Shown one piece after another: positions 48,068-54,824 of a stretch of 64,000 nucleotides of DNA. Both the position numbers and the translations under genes were made by a program. The DNA is from Oscillospiraceae bacterium (lineage in GTDB: Bacteria > Bacillota > Clostridia > Oscillospirales > SIG627). The notes beneath the pieces were generated by a model, which was not told where the DNA came from, made no database searches, and saw nothing but the letters and a program-made list of their open reading frames with translations. Where the stretch lies: assembly GCA_015063985.1 (NCBI GenBank), contig SVTC01000001.1, forward strand, positions 108,311-172,310, read 5' to 3'. Each line of letters begins with the position of its first letter. Positions within the stretch are counted from its first letter, which is position 1.

Positions 48068-48535
48068 ATGATAAGAATGGCACTGGAAAAGGATATACCA
48101 AAGCTTGGAGATCTTCTTGAGCAGGTGGATCTTGTCCATCACAGGGGCAGACCCGATATATTCAAGGTCGGCAGAAAATATTCCGATAGCGAGCTTTTTG
48201 AGCTTTTAAAGGACGGTAGCCGCCCCATACTTGTTTCCGTGGATGAAAATGATGTTGTTATGGGCTACTGCTTTTGCATTTATCAGCAGCATTTTAACAA
48301 CTCTGTTCTTACCGATATAAAGACCTTGTATATCGACGACCTTTGCGTTGATGAAAAAATGCGGGGAAGGCACGTCGGTAAGGAGCTTTACGAGGCGGCG
48401 GTGGAGCTTGCAAAAAAAAGCGGCTGCTATAACCTTACACTCAATGTTTGGAGCTGTAACCCCTCCGCTATGGGCTTCTATGAGGCACAAGGACTCCTGC
48501 CCCAGAAGGTGGGTATGGAGCTGATATTGAAATAA
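48068..48535 (+). CDS. GNAT family N-acetyltransferase, last gene of the aro operon
   Basis: Acetyl-CoA-dependent N-acetyltransferase of unknown substrate. The core motif A is DLCVDEKMRGRHVGKELYEAA and motif B lies around NLTLNVWSCNPSAMGFYEAQGL. 155 residues. The start at MIRMALE (48068) has GGAGG 8 nt upstream. It is 13 nt after tyrA with no promoter between, so it is co-transcribed with Phe/Tyr synthesis. A role on aromatic amines or amino acids is possible but not shown. Confidence 0.85.
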   Translation: MIRMALEKDIPKLGDLLEQVDLVHHRGRPDIFKVGRKYSDSELFELLKDGSRPILVSVDENDVVMGYCFCIYQQHFNNSVLTDIKTLYIDDLCVDEKMRGRHVGKELYEAAVELAKKSGCYNLTLNVWSCNPSAMGFYEAQGLLPQKVGMELILK

Positions 48536-48549
48536 AAAAAGCGCTCGAA

Positions 48550-48580
48550 GAGGCACACTCCGTAAAGAAGTGTGCCTCAG
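48550..48580 (+). terminator. Hairpin at the end of the aro operon
   Basis: Perfect stem GAGGCACACT / AGTGTGCCTC 14 nt after the GNAT stop. The following bases (AGTTATATT) make a poor U-tract and are already the first core of the palindrome array, so termination efficiency is uncertain. Confidence 0.55.
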
Positions 48581-48706
48581 TTATATTCGCCTATCGGCGA
48601 GTGATATTGCTTCGCAGTGGTATTTGGACTAAGTCCAAGTGATATTCGCTTCGCGAGTTTTATGGCGAATATAATATCACTGTGAGACCTGTCTCACAAT
48701 ATCACT
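48579..48706. repeat. Palindrome array A: six 9-mer cores separated by small unique palindromes
   Basis: Direct cores AGTTATATT, AGTGATATT, AGTGGTATT, AGTGATATT start at 48579, 48600, 48616 and 48638. Two inverted cores AATATCACT start at 48673 and 48698. Between cores lie small palindromes: CGCCTATCGGCG, GCTTCGC, TGGACTAAGTCCA, CGCTTCGCG and GTGAGACCTGTCTCAC. TATATTCGCC (48582) is also complementary to GGCGAATATA (48664). No coding potential. Same plan as the array at 63860-64000 with a different core. Confidence 0.8.
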
Positions 48707-48756
48707 TATTATTTTTATCTTTGAGATAGGTGTAATTTTAAAGTATGTAACCCACT

Positions 48757-48783
48757 ATGACACTTTCAAACCGAAAGTGTCAT
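48757..48783 (+). terminator. Strong intergenic hairpin between aro and fol operons
   Basis: 11-bp perfect stem ATGACACTTTC / GAAAGTGTCAT followed on the plus strand by ATTTTATAT. It may be the effective terminator of the aro operon, located beyond the array. Confidence 0.6.
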
Positions 48784-48794
48784 ATTTTATATAA

Positions 48795-48837
48795 AAAGAA
48801 AATTGGGAGAACACTTCTTTACGAAGCGTCTCCCAAG
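48795..48837 (-). terminator. Terminator of folT-folC
   Basis: Stem TTGGGAGA / TCTCCCAA with an inner CTTC/GAAG, followed on the minus strand by TTTTCTTTTT, 11 nt after the folC stop. Confidence 0.8.
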
Positions 48838-48847
48838 GGAGCTTTTT

Positions 48848-50119
48848 TCAGTGTTTTTTCAGTGAGTCTATTACCTCGGAATACATATACAGCGAGCCTA
48901 AGCAAAGCAGGGCTCGGTTTTCTTTTTTTGCCTCCGAAACGGCTTTTTTTACCGCCTCGTCCACGGTATCGAAGCCTTCGGCGCATATATCGTTTTCTCT
49001 GAAGACCTTTGCGTACTCCTCTGCCTTGAGGCTTCGGGGGTTGTCGGGAGTGATGCAGAACACCTTTGAGGCTATGCCGCTTATTTTTTTTGCCATGTAG
49101 CGATAGTCCTTGTCTGCCATAACGCCCGTTAAGACCAGGAGCTTTTCGTTTTTAAAGTAGAGCTTGGTGCTTTCCACGGCGGCATCTATTCCCTGGGGAT
49201 TGTGACCACCGTCACAGATCACGATTGGGGAGTCCTGCACCTTCTCGTATCTTGCGTGCCATACCGTTGAGGCTATTCCATCCTTTACGGCACTGTTGGA
49301 AATATCAAATCCTTTGACCTTGAGCAGCTTTATTGCGGCAAGGACGTTTTCAAGATTGTTCACCTGATAGCTTCCGAGAAGGGGGAGAGTTATTTCGCCA
49401 AGCTCCTCGGACCTTAAGGTGGTATGGCTGAGCTCAAAGGAGATAGGCGTAAGCTCGCTTCTGTTGGGAATATGCATCCTTGCATTTTCCGCTTTTGCCT
49501 TTTCTCTTATGACTCCTTCGGCTTCGGGGCTGTCTCCGCACCAGAGCAGATCACAGCCTTCTTTTATGATTCCCGCTTTTTCTGCGGCGATCTTTTCCTC
49601 GGTGTCGCCCAAAAAGGCAGCGTGATCTATGGCAATGCCCGTTATTACTCCGAGAAGGGGAGAGGGGATGACGTTGGTGGAGTCCAGCCTTCCGCCCATT
49701 CCGCACTCCAGCACCACTACGTCGCATTCCTCTTGGCTGAAATAGTCCATCGCAAGAGCGGTGATGAGCTCGAATTCCGTGGGATGGTCCTCCATCTTCT
49801 CGGCGAGAGGACGTATTTTTTCGGTGAGTGCGGCAAGGGTATCGTCGGGAATATCATTTCCGTTTATCTTCATTCTTTCGTTGAAGCGCAGAATATAGGG
49901 AGAGGTGTACGTGCCAACCTTGTACCCCGCTTTTGTGAGCACGGAGGAGAGCATAGAGCAAAAGGAGCCCTTTCCGTTTGTGCCCGCCACGTGTATGAAC
50001 CTCAGCTTGCTCTGAGGGTCACCCAAGGCCTTTAAAAGCTCACGGGTCCTGGAAAGCCCGGGCTTCGAGCCCTGCCAACAGTTTTTGTGGATGTACTCCA
50101 AGGCTTGTAGGTAGTTCAT
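48848..50119 (-). CDS. folC: Folylpolyglutamate synthase/dihydrofolate synthase
   Basis: Mur-ligase-fold enzyme adding glutamates to folates, retaining them in the cell. FIHVAGTNGKGSFCSML is the P-loop, YTSPYILRFNERMKING and ECGMGGRLDSTN follow, and VICDGGHNPQGIDAA marks the C-terminal domain. 423 residues. The start is MNYLQALEY (50119) with AAAGGAG upstream; the 110-residue track extension comes from the antisense side of folT and is rejected. It overlaps folT by 4 nt. No folP/folK lies nearby, consistent with a salvage unit. Confidence 0.94.
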   Translation of the reverse strand: MNYLQALEYIHKNCWQGSKPGLSRTRELLKALGDPQSKLRFIHVAGTNGKGSFCSMLSSVLTKAGYKVGTYTSPYILRFNERMKINGNDIPDDTLAALTEKIRPLAEKMEDHPTEFELITALAMDYFSQEECDVVVLECGMGGRLDSTNVIPSPLLGVITGIAIDHAAFLGDTEEKIAAEKAGIIKEGCDLLWCGDSPEAEGVIREKAKAENARMHIPNRSELTPISFELSHTTLRSEELGEITLPLLGSYQVNNLENVLAAIKLLKVKGFDISNSAVKDGIASTVWHARYEKVQDSPIVICDGGHNPQGIDAAVESTKLYFKNEKLLVLTGVMADKDYRYMAKKISGIASKVFCITPDNPRSLKAEEYAKVFRENDICAEGFDTVDEAVKKAVSEAKKENRALLCLGSLYMYSEVIDSLKKH

Positions 50120-50652
50120 TTTTTCTCCTTTGCGGTGATTTTTCCAAGCTCTTTTGTGAAGGCTTTGTTCTTGCCGAGAAAATATAACACTCCCGCCTCC
50201 GCAACGGCGGTGATAAGATATATTCCCGCTCTTAAAAGCAATGTGGCAAAAAAGGGCGAGCCGTAGAATATTACTATTCCCAGAGTCTTGAGCGCCACAG
50301 AGCCGATCAGGTGCCCTGCAAGGACTGCAAATACAGCCTTTGCCGCGGCGTGGTCCTTTGCACATTTTGCCGCTATTCCGCCGCAAAGCCCCACCGCTGC
50401 GGCTCCTAAGGTTATCAATGGGTTTATGGCATAGCCCACAAGAATGCATCCCACAAGGTCTGCCACGGTCGCTACCGCGGCGGCGGGGATGGGTCCTAAG
50501 TATATGGCGGCAATAAGTATCGGCAGATTCTCAAAGCTTATTCTGAAGCTTTGGGTTATGTTGATAGCCAGATACTTGCCCAGAATAATGCTCAGTGCCG
50601 CCAAAAGGGCACAAATGCTGATGTATATCAGCCCTTTTAAATTTTTGCTCAT
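50116..50652 (-). CDS. folT: Folate ECF transporter substrate-binding S component
   Basis: Integral membrane protein that captures folates and works with a shared energy-coupling module encoded elsewhere. 178 residues with about six hydrophobic helices; ENLPILIAAIYLGPIPAAAVATVADLVG is typical of FolT. The THF riboswitch directly upstream confirms the substrate class. The ribosome site AAAGGAGG lies 11 nt before ATG 50652 and can be sequestered by the leader. Confidence 0.92.
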   Translation of the reverse strand: MSKNLKGLIYISICALLAALSIILGKYLAINITQSFRISFENLPILIAAIYLGPIPAAAVATVADLVGCILVGYAINPLITLGAAAVGLCGGIAAKCAKDHAAAKAVFAVLAGHLIGSVALKTLGIVIFYGSPFFATLLLRAGIYLITAVAEAGVLYFLGKNKAFTKELGKITAKEKK

Positions 50653-50663
50653 AAATATAAAAA

Positions 50664-50698
50664 CCTCCTTTGCAGATGATCTACGGCCGCAAAAGAGG
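50664..50698 (-). promoter_or_regulatory. Shine-Dalgarno-sequestering hairpin of folT
   Basis: Minus strand CCTCTTTTGC (50689-50698) pairs over 10 bp, with one G-U, to GCAAAGGAGG (50664-50673), which contains the folT ribosome site. It lies between the riboswitch aptamer and the start codon, implying translational control. Confidence 0.75.
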
Positions 50699-50715
50699 AC
50701 AAAAGTTCCTTATGT

Positions 50716-50812
50716 GGCAGCGGGATGCGAAGCCTCGACCGCAAGAATACTTTTCGTCCGCCCGTCAACTCCCCGTACGAGGCGGCACTTAACGCCGATG
50801 CTTCTACTCTGC
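50716..50812 (-). ncRNA. Tetrahydrofolate (THF) riboswitch
   Basis: The minus-strand leader contains the conserved blocks AGAGTAGA, GCGTTAAGTGCC, GGGGAGTTG, GGACGAAAAG, TTGCGGT and CATCCCGCTGCC in the order of the known folT-associated THF aptamer. Paired ends GGCAGCGG / GCAGAGTAG-side helices close the pseudoknotted fold. It controls folT and folC. Confidence 0.93.
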
Positions 50813-50828
50813 TTATGAACGTATTCAT

Positions 50829-50857
50829 ATTTTACCACTGTTGTTGAAAAAAATCAA
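50829..50857 (-). promoter_or_regulatory. Promoter of the THF riboswitch-folT-folC transcript
   Basis: Minus strand TTGATT (50852-50857), 17-nt spacer, TAAAAT (50829-50834), placing the start just before the aptamer. Confidence 0.7.
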
Positions 50858-50876
50858 TAGCTTTGAAAAAAATCGG

Positions 50877-50905
50877 TTGATATATTCCTCAGCTTGTGGT
50901 AAAAT
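50877..50905 (+). promoter_or_regulatory. Promoter of the HAD phosphatase-MFS pair
   Basis: TTGATA (50877-50882), 17-nt spacer, TAAAAT (50900-50905), 30 nt upstream of the ATG at 50936. Confidence 0.7.
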
Positions 50906-50935
50906 GATCATATAAACCTTTCGGAGGACTAAAAT

Positions 50936-51736
50936 ATGAAAATTCAAAAGAGAGCACCCATAGGACTTTTCGAGAAAAAGGACGGCTTTATCTGTGATAT
51001 GGACGGTGTTATATATCACGGCGACAGACTTCTTGACGGCGTAAAGGAATTTGTGGACAGACTCAACAGCGAGAATAAAAAGTTTTTGTTTCTTACCAAT
51101 TCCAGCGAAAGATCTCCCCGTGAGCTTCAGCAGAAGCTGGATAGAATGGGGCTTCAGGTGGATGAGAGCCATTTTTATACCTCCGCTCTTGCCACTGCCG
51201 CTTTTCTGAAAAGCCAGAGCCCCGGATGCAGTGCTTACGTTATCGGTGAGCCCGGTCTTGTTTACGCTCTTTACGATGCCGGTATTACTATGAACGATTG
51301 CGATCCCGATTACGTGGTGGTGGGCGAGACCCGTACCTATAACTATGAAAAGGTTGAGCACGCGGTAAGACTTGTGCTTAAGGGCGCAAAGCTTATCGGA
51401 ACAAACTCCGACCTTACGGGCCCCACCAAAAGCGGTATAGCTCCCGCCTGCAGGGCTCTTACCGCTCCCATTGAGCTTGCCACGGGTAAGCAGGCGTATT
51501 TTATCGGTAAGCCCAATCCTCTCATAATGCGTCACGCAATGGAAAAGCTGGGCTGCTCCAGCTCCAATACGGTTATTGTGGGAGACAGAATGGATACCGA
51601 TATAGTCGCGGGCATTCAGACTCAGATCGATACGGTGCTTGTGCTTTCCGGCGTTACCGATATGAATAACATCCACGATTTTCCTTACGTTCCCAAATAT
51701 ATAGTTGACGGCGTTGGAGATATTGCCAAGAGCTGA
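50936..51736 (+). CDS. HAD-IIA family phosphatase (NagD/AraL-like)
   Basis: Sugar-phosphate or nucleotide phosphatase of the haloacid dehalogenase superfamily. Motif I is DMDGVIYHGD, motif II FLTNSSERSP, motif III with K in YFIGKPNPLIM, and motif IV VGDRMDTDI. The large C2-type cap characteristic of class IIA lies between motifs II and III. 266 residues. It overlaps the MFS gene by 1 nt, so the pair may dephosphorylate and move the same metabolite (inference). Substrate unknown. Confidence 0.87.
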   Translation: MKIQKRAPIGLFEKKDGFICDMDGVIYHGDRLLDGVKEFVDRLNSENKKFLFLTNSSERSPRELQQKLDRMGLQVDESHFYTSALATAAFLKSQSPGCSAYVIGEPGLVYALYDAGITMNDCDPDYVVVGETRTYNYEKVEHAVRLVLKGAKLIGTNSDLTGPTKSGIAPACRALTAPIELATGKQAYFIGKPNPLIMRHAMEKLGCSSSNTVIVGDRMDTDIVAGIQTQIDTVLVLSGVTDMNNIHDFPYVPKYIVDGVGDIAKS

Positions 51737-52884
51737 TGTATTCCGTTATTCTTTTCGTTATATACCTTTCCTTTATTGCATTGGGTCTGCCCGATTCGCT
51801 TCTGGGTAATTCCTGGCAGGTGATGTATCTTGATATAAACGCGCCCTTCGAGCTTGCGGGTGCGGTAAGCATGATCATCACCGCGGGTACTGTGATCTCG
51901 GCACTGTTTTCTCCAAAGCTCACCTTAAAGCTCGGTACGGGAAGGGTAAACCTCATAAGCATATTTATCAGCAGTCTTTCGCTGGCTTTGTTTTCCGTTG
52001 TGAGGGATCCCGTAAGTCTTTGCCTTGTTGCTGTTCCTTACGGTCTTGGTGCGGGCGCGGTGGATTCCGCTCTCAATAACTACGTTGCTACTCACTTCAG
52101 CTCACGGCATATGAATTGGCTCCATTGCTTCTGGGGCGTCGGCGCTTGCATCAGCCCTTATATTATGTTTATGGCTCTGGGGTACTTCGGCTCCTGGAGG
52201 CTTGGCTACGCCGTTGTGGCAGTGCTTACCCTTTTGGTTTGCGCGGCGGTGCTTTTTACACTGTCTAAATGGGATGACGGCGATCGGGCGCAGGTGAGCC
52301 CCGATTCCTCGGGCTCTCTTTTGAAGGCCTTGAGGATAAAGGGTATTTGGCTGAGCCTCGGCGTGTTCTTTTGCTATTGCGCCTTTGAGACCACTGCGGG
52401 ACTTTGGATAGCAAGCTATCTTGGCAGAGTCCACGGAATATCCGAGGACCTATGTAGCGCACTTGCGGGCTTTTTCTACGTGGGCATCACTCTTTCGCGC
52501 CTGGTCTGCGGCTTTGTTTCCGACAGACTTGGGGATAAAAGGATAACTCTTATAGGCTCGGGCGTTATGCTTTTAGGCTCCTTTATGTTCTTGTTCTCTC
52601 AGCCGTGGCTTTTCGTTACCGCTCTTGCCGTTACGGGCTTTGGCGGATCTCCCTTGTATCCCTGTCTGGTTCATTCAGCGGAGGAAAACTTCGGCTCATC
52701 CTGCTCTGCCGCGGTAACGGGCTTGCAAATGGCATTTGCTTACGTCGGCAGTACGCTCAGTCCTTTCCTCTTTAAGCTGCTTCTTCCGGTTGATGCTTTG
52801 GGCGTCTGGCTTTTTGTGCTGTGTGTCCTTTGCTTTGCCTGTACGGTGCTTTTGTGGAATAAAGAAAGGCTTCGCTTTACATAA
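51736..52884 (+). CDS. Major facilitator superfamily transporter
   Basis: 382 residues with about 12 hydrophobic segments. The pattern LGLPDSLLGNSW at the N-terminus, PYGLGAGAVDSALNNYVA, and RLVCGFVSDRLGDKRI between the halves resemble the FucP/YfkF-like sugar permease branch. Translationally coupled to the HAD phosphatase by a TGATG overlap. Transport direction and substrate are not readable. Confidence 0.82.
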   Translation: MYSVILFVIYLSFIALGLPDSLLGNSWQVMYLDINAPFELAGAVSMIITAGTVISALFSPKLTLKLGTGRVNLISIFISSLSLALFSVVRDPVSLCLVAVPYGLGAGAVDSALNNYVATHFSSRHMNWLHCFWGVGACISPYIMFMALGYFGSWRLGYAVVAVLTLLVCAAVLFTLSKWDDGDRAQVSPDSSGSLLKALRIKGIWLSLGVFFCYCAFETTAGLWIASYLGRVHGISEDLCSALAGFFYVGITLSRLVCGFVSDRLGDKRITLIGSGVMLLGSFMFLFSQPWLFVTALAVTGFGGSPLYPCLVHSAEENFGSSCSAAVTGLQMAFAYVGSTLSPFLFKLLLPVDALGVWLFVLCVLCFACTVLLWNKERLRFT

Positions 52885-53055
52885 CTCTTCGGAGCTTAAA
52901 GCTTTAGCTTGACGGTGGCTTGATTAAATTTATTCGCGTCAAATAATCCCCGTCGAAATACACAAAAAACACATCTTTTGTTTATTCAAGTCGCCGAAAA
53001 TTGTAATCTTGACCATTTTAGGAAGCATTTTTCAGAAAAAAATTGAAAAAAACTA

Positions 53056-53158
53056 TAGACAAAAAATAAAAAATGTGTTACGATATGTAAGCGGTCGGGA
53101 GGCACCCCGATTGCTCCGCATTTATGCGGCCCAAATTCGTATTAGTTTTTTAACTAAT
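53056..53158 (+). promoter_or_regulatory. Promoter and structured 5' leader of the second surface protein gene
   Basis: TAGACA (53056-53061), 17-nt spacer, TACGAT (53079-53084). The roughly 100-nt leader has a CGGG/CCCG hairpin, a perfect CCGCAT-TT-ATGCGG (53116-53129) and ATTAGTT-TTTT-AACTAAT (53141-53158), then AAGGAG. Stable leader hairpins fit a long-lived mRNA. Nothing else is seen in 52885-53055. Confidence 0.6.
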
Positions 53159-53188
53159 AAATAAAAAATTTTTAAGGAGAAAAACACA

Positions 53189-54685
53189 ATGAAGAAAATC
53201 TTAAGTGCACTTTTGGTTTTCACCATGGTGGTTGCAACCTTCGCTTTCACCACATCCGCTGCTTACTCCGGCACTCCCGCTGAGCAGTTCTGGACCAAGA
53301 AGCAGATGACGATCGAAGTTGACACCGCTGAAAAGCTTGTTGCTGTTTTCGCAGCAATGAGCGACAAGGCTGAGTTTGCTAAGAAGACTATCAAGCTCAC
53401 CGCAGACATCGTTCTTAACGATGCATCTCTTGACGACATGAAGGCTAACAAGGCCGGCCTCTTCAACTGGGCTGACGTAGTTAATTACGACTACAGCTTC
53501 GGTGGCATCTTCGACGGTAACGGTCACTCCATCTCCGGTCTCTACTATGAGAACCGCGGTAAGGGTCCCCACGGTAACATCGAGTTCGGCGACAATGCTA
53601 ACGATTACGTTAACACTGCACTCTTCCCCAAGCTTGAAGCTAACGCTGTTATCAAGAACCTCAGACTTACCAACTCCTACGTAGCAGGCGCATACAACAC
53701 TGCATTCCTCGTTGGTACTGCAGGCGGTAACAACACGTACGAGAACATCCAGATCGACAACTCCTACCTCCTCGGTACTTACAAGCAGACTGCTGATCCT
53801 TCTACAGACGTTCTCGAAAAAGCAGGTCTTTATGAGAAGCATTCTAACACCGGTGCTATCATGGGTAACTGCGCAAACGCTAACTACTACACCAAGAACG
53901 TTGTAGTTCAGGGTACCGTTGCAGGCGGCGGACGTTTCGTTGGCGGCTTCTACGGTAACATGCAGAAGGCTCACATCGAGACCTCCAACTCTGGCTTCAT
54001 CGGCGTTTACGAGTCCTTCTATGAGACCTTCTATCCCAACGGCGTTAACCTCCACAAGGAGAACTCCGGCGGAATTCTCGGACGTTGCTCCGACGGTCTC
54101 AATGCTGAAAAGGGTTGTATCTTCACCAACTGCTTCTTCATCGGCGACTTCAAGGCTAACGCTAAGTCCACCACCTCCGGTCTCGTTGCAGGTCGTGCAG
54201 ATATCATGACCATCGAGAACTTCTGGGCAAACGAGGATGCTTACACCTACTTCGGCGGTACCGACAAGACCAAGGATACCAACGATTACGCTAAGTGTAA
54301 CACCGAAAAGAAGTCCAAGCTCACCGGCAAGGAAGCTGCTGACATCATCGGTCTTGATTCCTCCGTATGGTACTCCATGGACGGCATCGGTCCCATGCTT
54401 GTTCTCTTCAAGCAGGCTGCAGCTGAGGAAGTAACCACCGCTGTTAAGACTGAGGTCCAGATCAAGCCCGAGCCTTCCAAGCCCGCTGACACCTCCAAGG
54501 TTGAGGATGACAAGCCCGCTGACACCTCCAAGGTTGAGGACAACAAGCCCGCTGACACCAGCTCCAAGAAGCCCACTTCTTCCAAGAAGCCTTCTACTAA
54601 CACCGGCGATATCACTGTTTACATGATCGCAGCCGTTGTTATCAGTGCAGCAGCAGCAGTTGTTATCTCTAAGACCAGAGCATAA
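53189..54685 (+). CDS. Secreted beta-helix surface protein with C-terminal membrane anchor
   Basis: Paralogue in plan of the 11411-15610 product, with one module. 498 residues: signal peptide about 1-24 (MKKILSALLVFTMVVATFAFTTSA), a beta-helix/GLUG-like region with GGIFDGNGHSISGLYYE and VIKNLRLTNSYV, and a linker with three KPADTSKVED-type repeats and Lys/Ser runs. It then has NTGD, a hydrophobic helix and a final SKTRA. Codon use is strongly biased to AAC, CTC, TTC and GGT, unlike neighbours, as in abundant proteins. Probably a major surface protein; its ligand is unknown. Confidence 0.8.
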   Translation: MKKILSALLVFTMVVATFAFTTSAAYSGTPAEQFWTKKQMTIEVDTAEKLVAVFAAMSDKAEFAKKTIKLTADIVLNDASLDDMKANKAGLFNWADVVNYDYSFGGIFDGNGHSISGLYYENRGKGPHGNIEFGDNANDYVNTALFPKLEANAVIKNLRLTNSYVAGAYNTAFLVGTAGGNNTYENIQIDNSYLLGTYKQTADPSTDVLEKAGLYEKHSNTGAIMGNCANANYYTKNVVVQGTVAGGGRFVGGFYGNMQKAHIETSNSGFIGVYESFYETFYPNGVNLHKENSGGILGRCSDGLNAEKGCIFTNCFFIGDFKANAKSTTSGLVAGRADIMTIENFWANEDAYTYFGGTDKTKDTNDYAKCNTEKKSKLTGKEAADIIGLDSSVWYSMDGIGPMLVLFKQAAAEEVTTAVKTEVQIKPEPSKPADTSKVEDDKPADTSKVEDNKPADTSSKKPTSSKKPSTNTGDITVYMIAAVVISAAAAVVISKTRA

Positions 54686-54701
54686 TTAACTTCTAACTAA
54701 C

Positions 54702-54734
54702 AAAAAGAGTCAACCGTAAGGTTGGCTCTTTTTT
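54702..54734 (+). terminator. Terminator of the second surface protein gene
   Basis: Stem AAAAGAGTCAACC / GGTTGGCTCTTTT with one G-T wobble and a T6 tail, 17 nt after the stop. Confidence 0.9.
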
Positions 54735-54824
54735 CTTGCTCTTTGAATTCAAATTGTGTTTTGGCTCTTATTTATACTATCTTGATTTTAGAAAGATACC
54801 CCATCGCGGTTTCGTGAAGTTATC

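Noticed and set aside
48579-48706. Array A as an integron attC or a REP/BIME element
   Set aside because: No integrase, no GTTRRRY-type core sites, and the palindromes differ from unit to unit, whereas REP elements repeat the palindrome itself.
50120-50449. N-terminal extension of folC in the ORF track
   Set aside because: It overlaps folT in full, is Cys/Arg-rich without family similarity, and a proper ribosome site lies directly before 50119.
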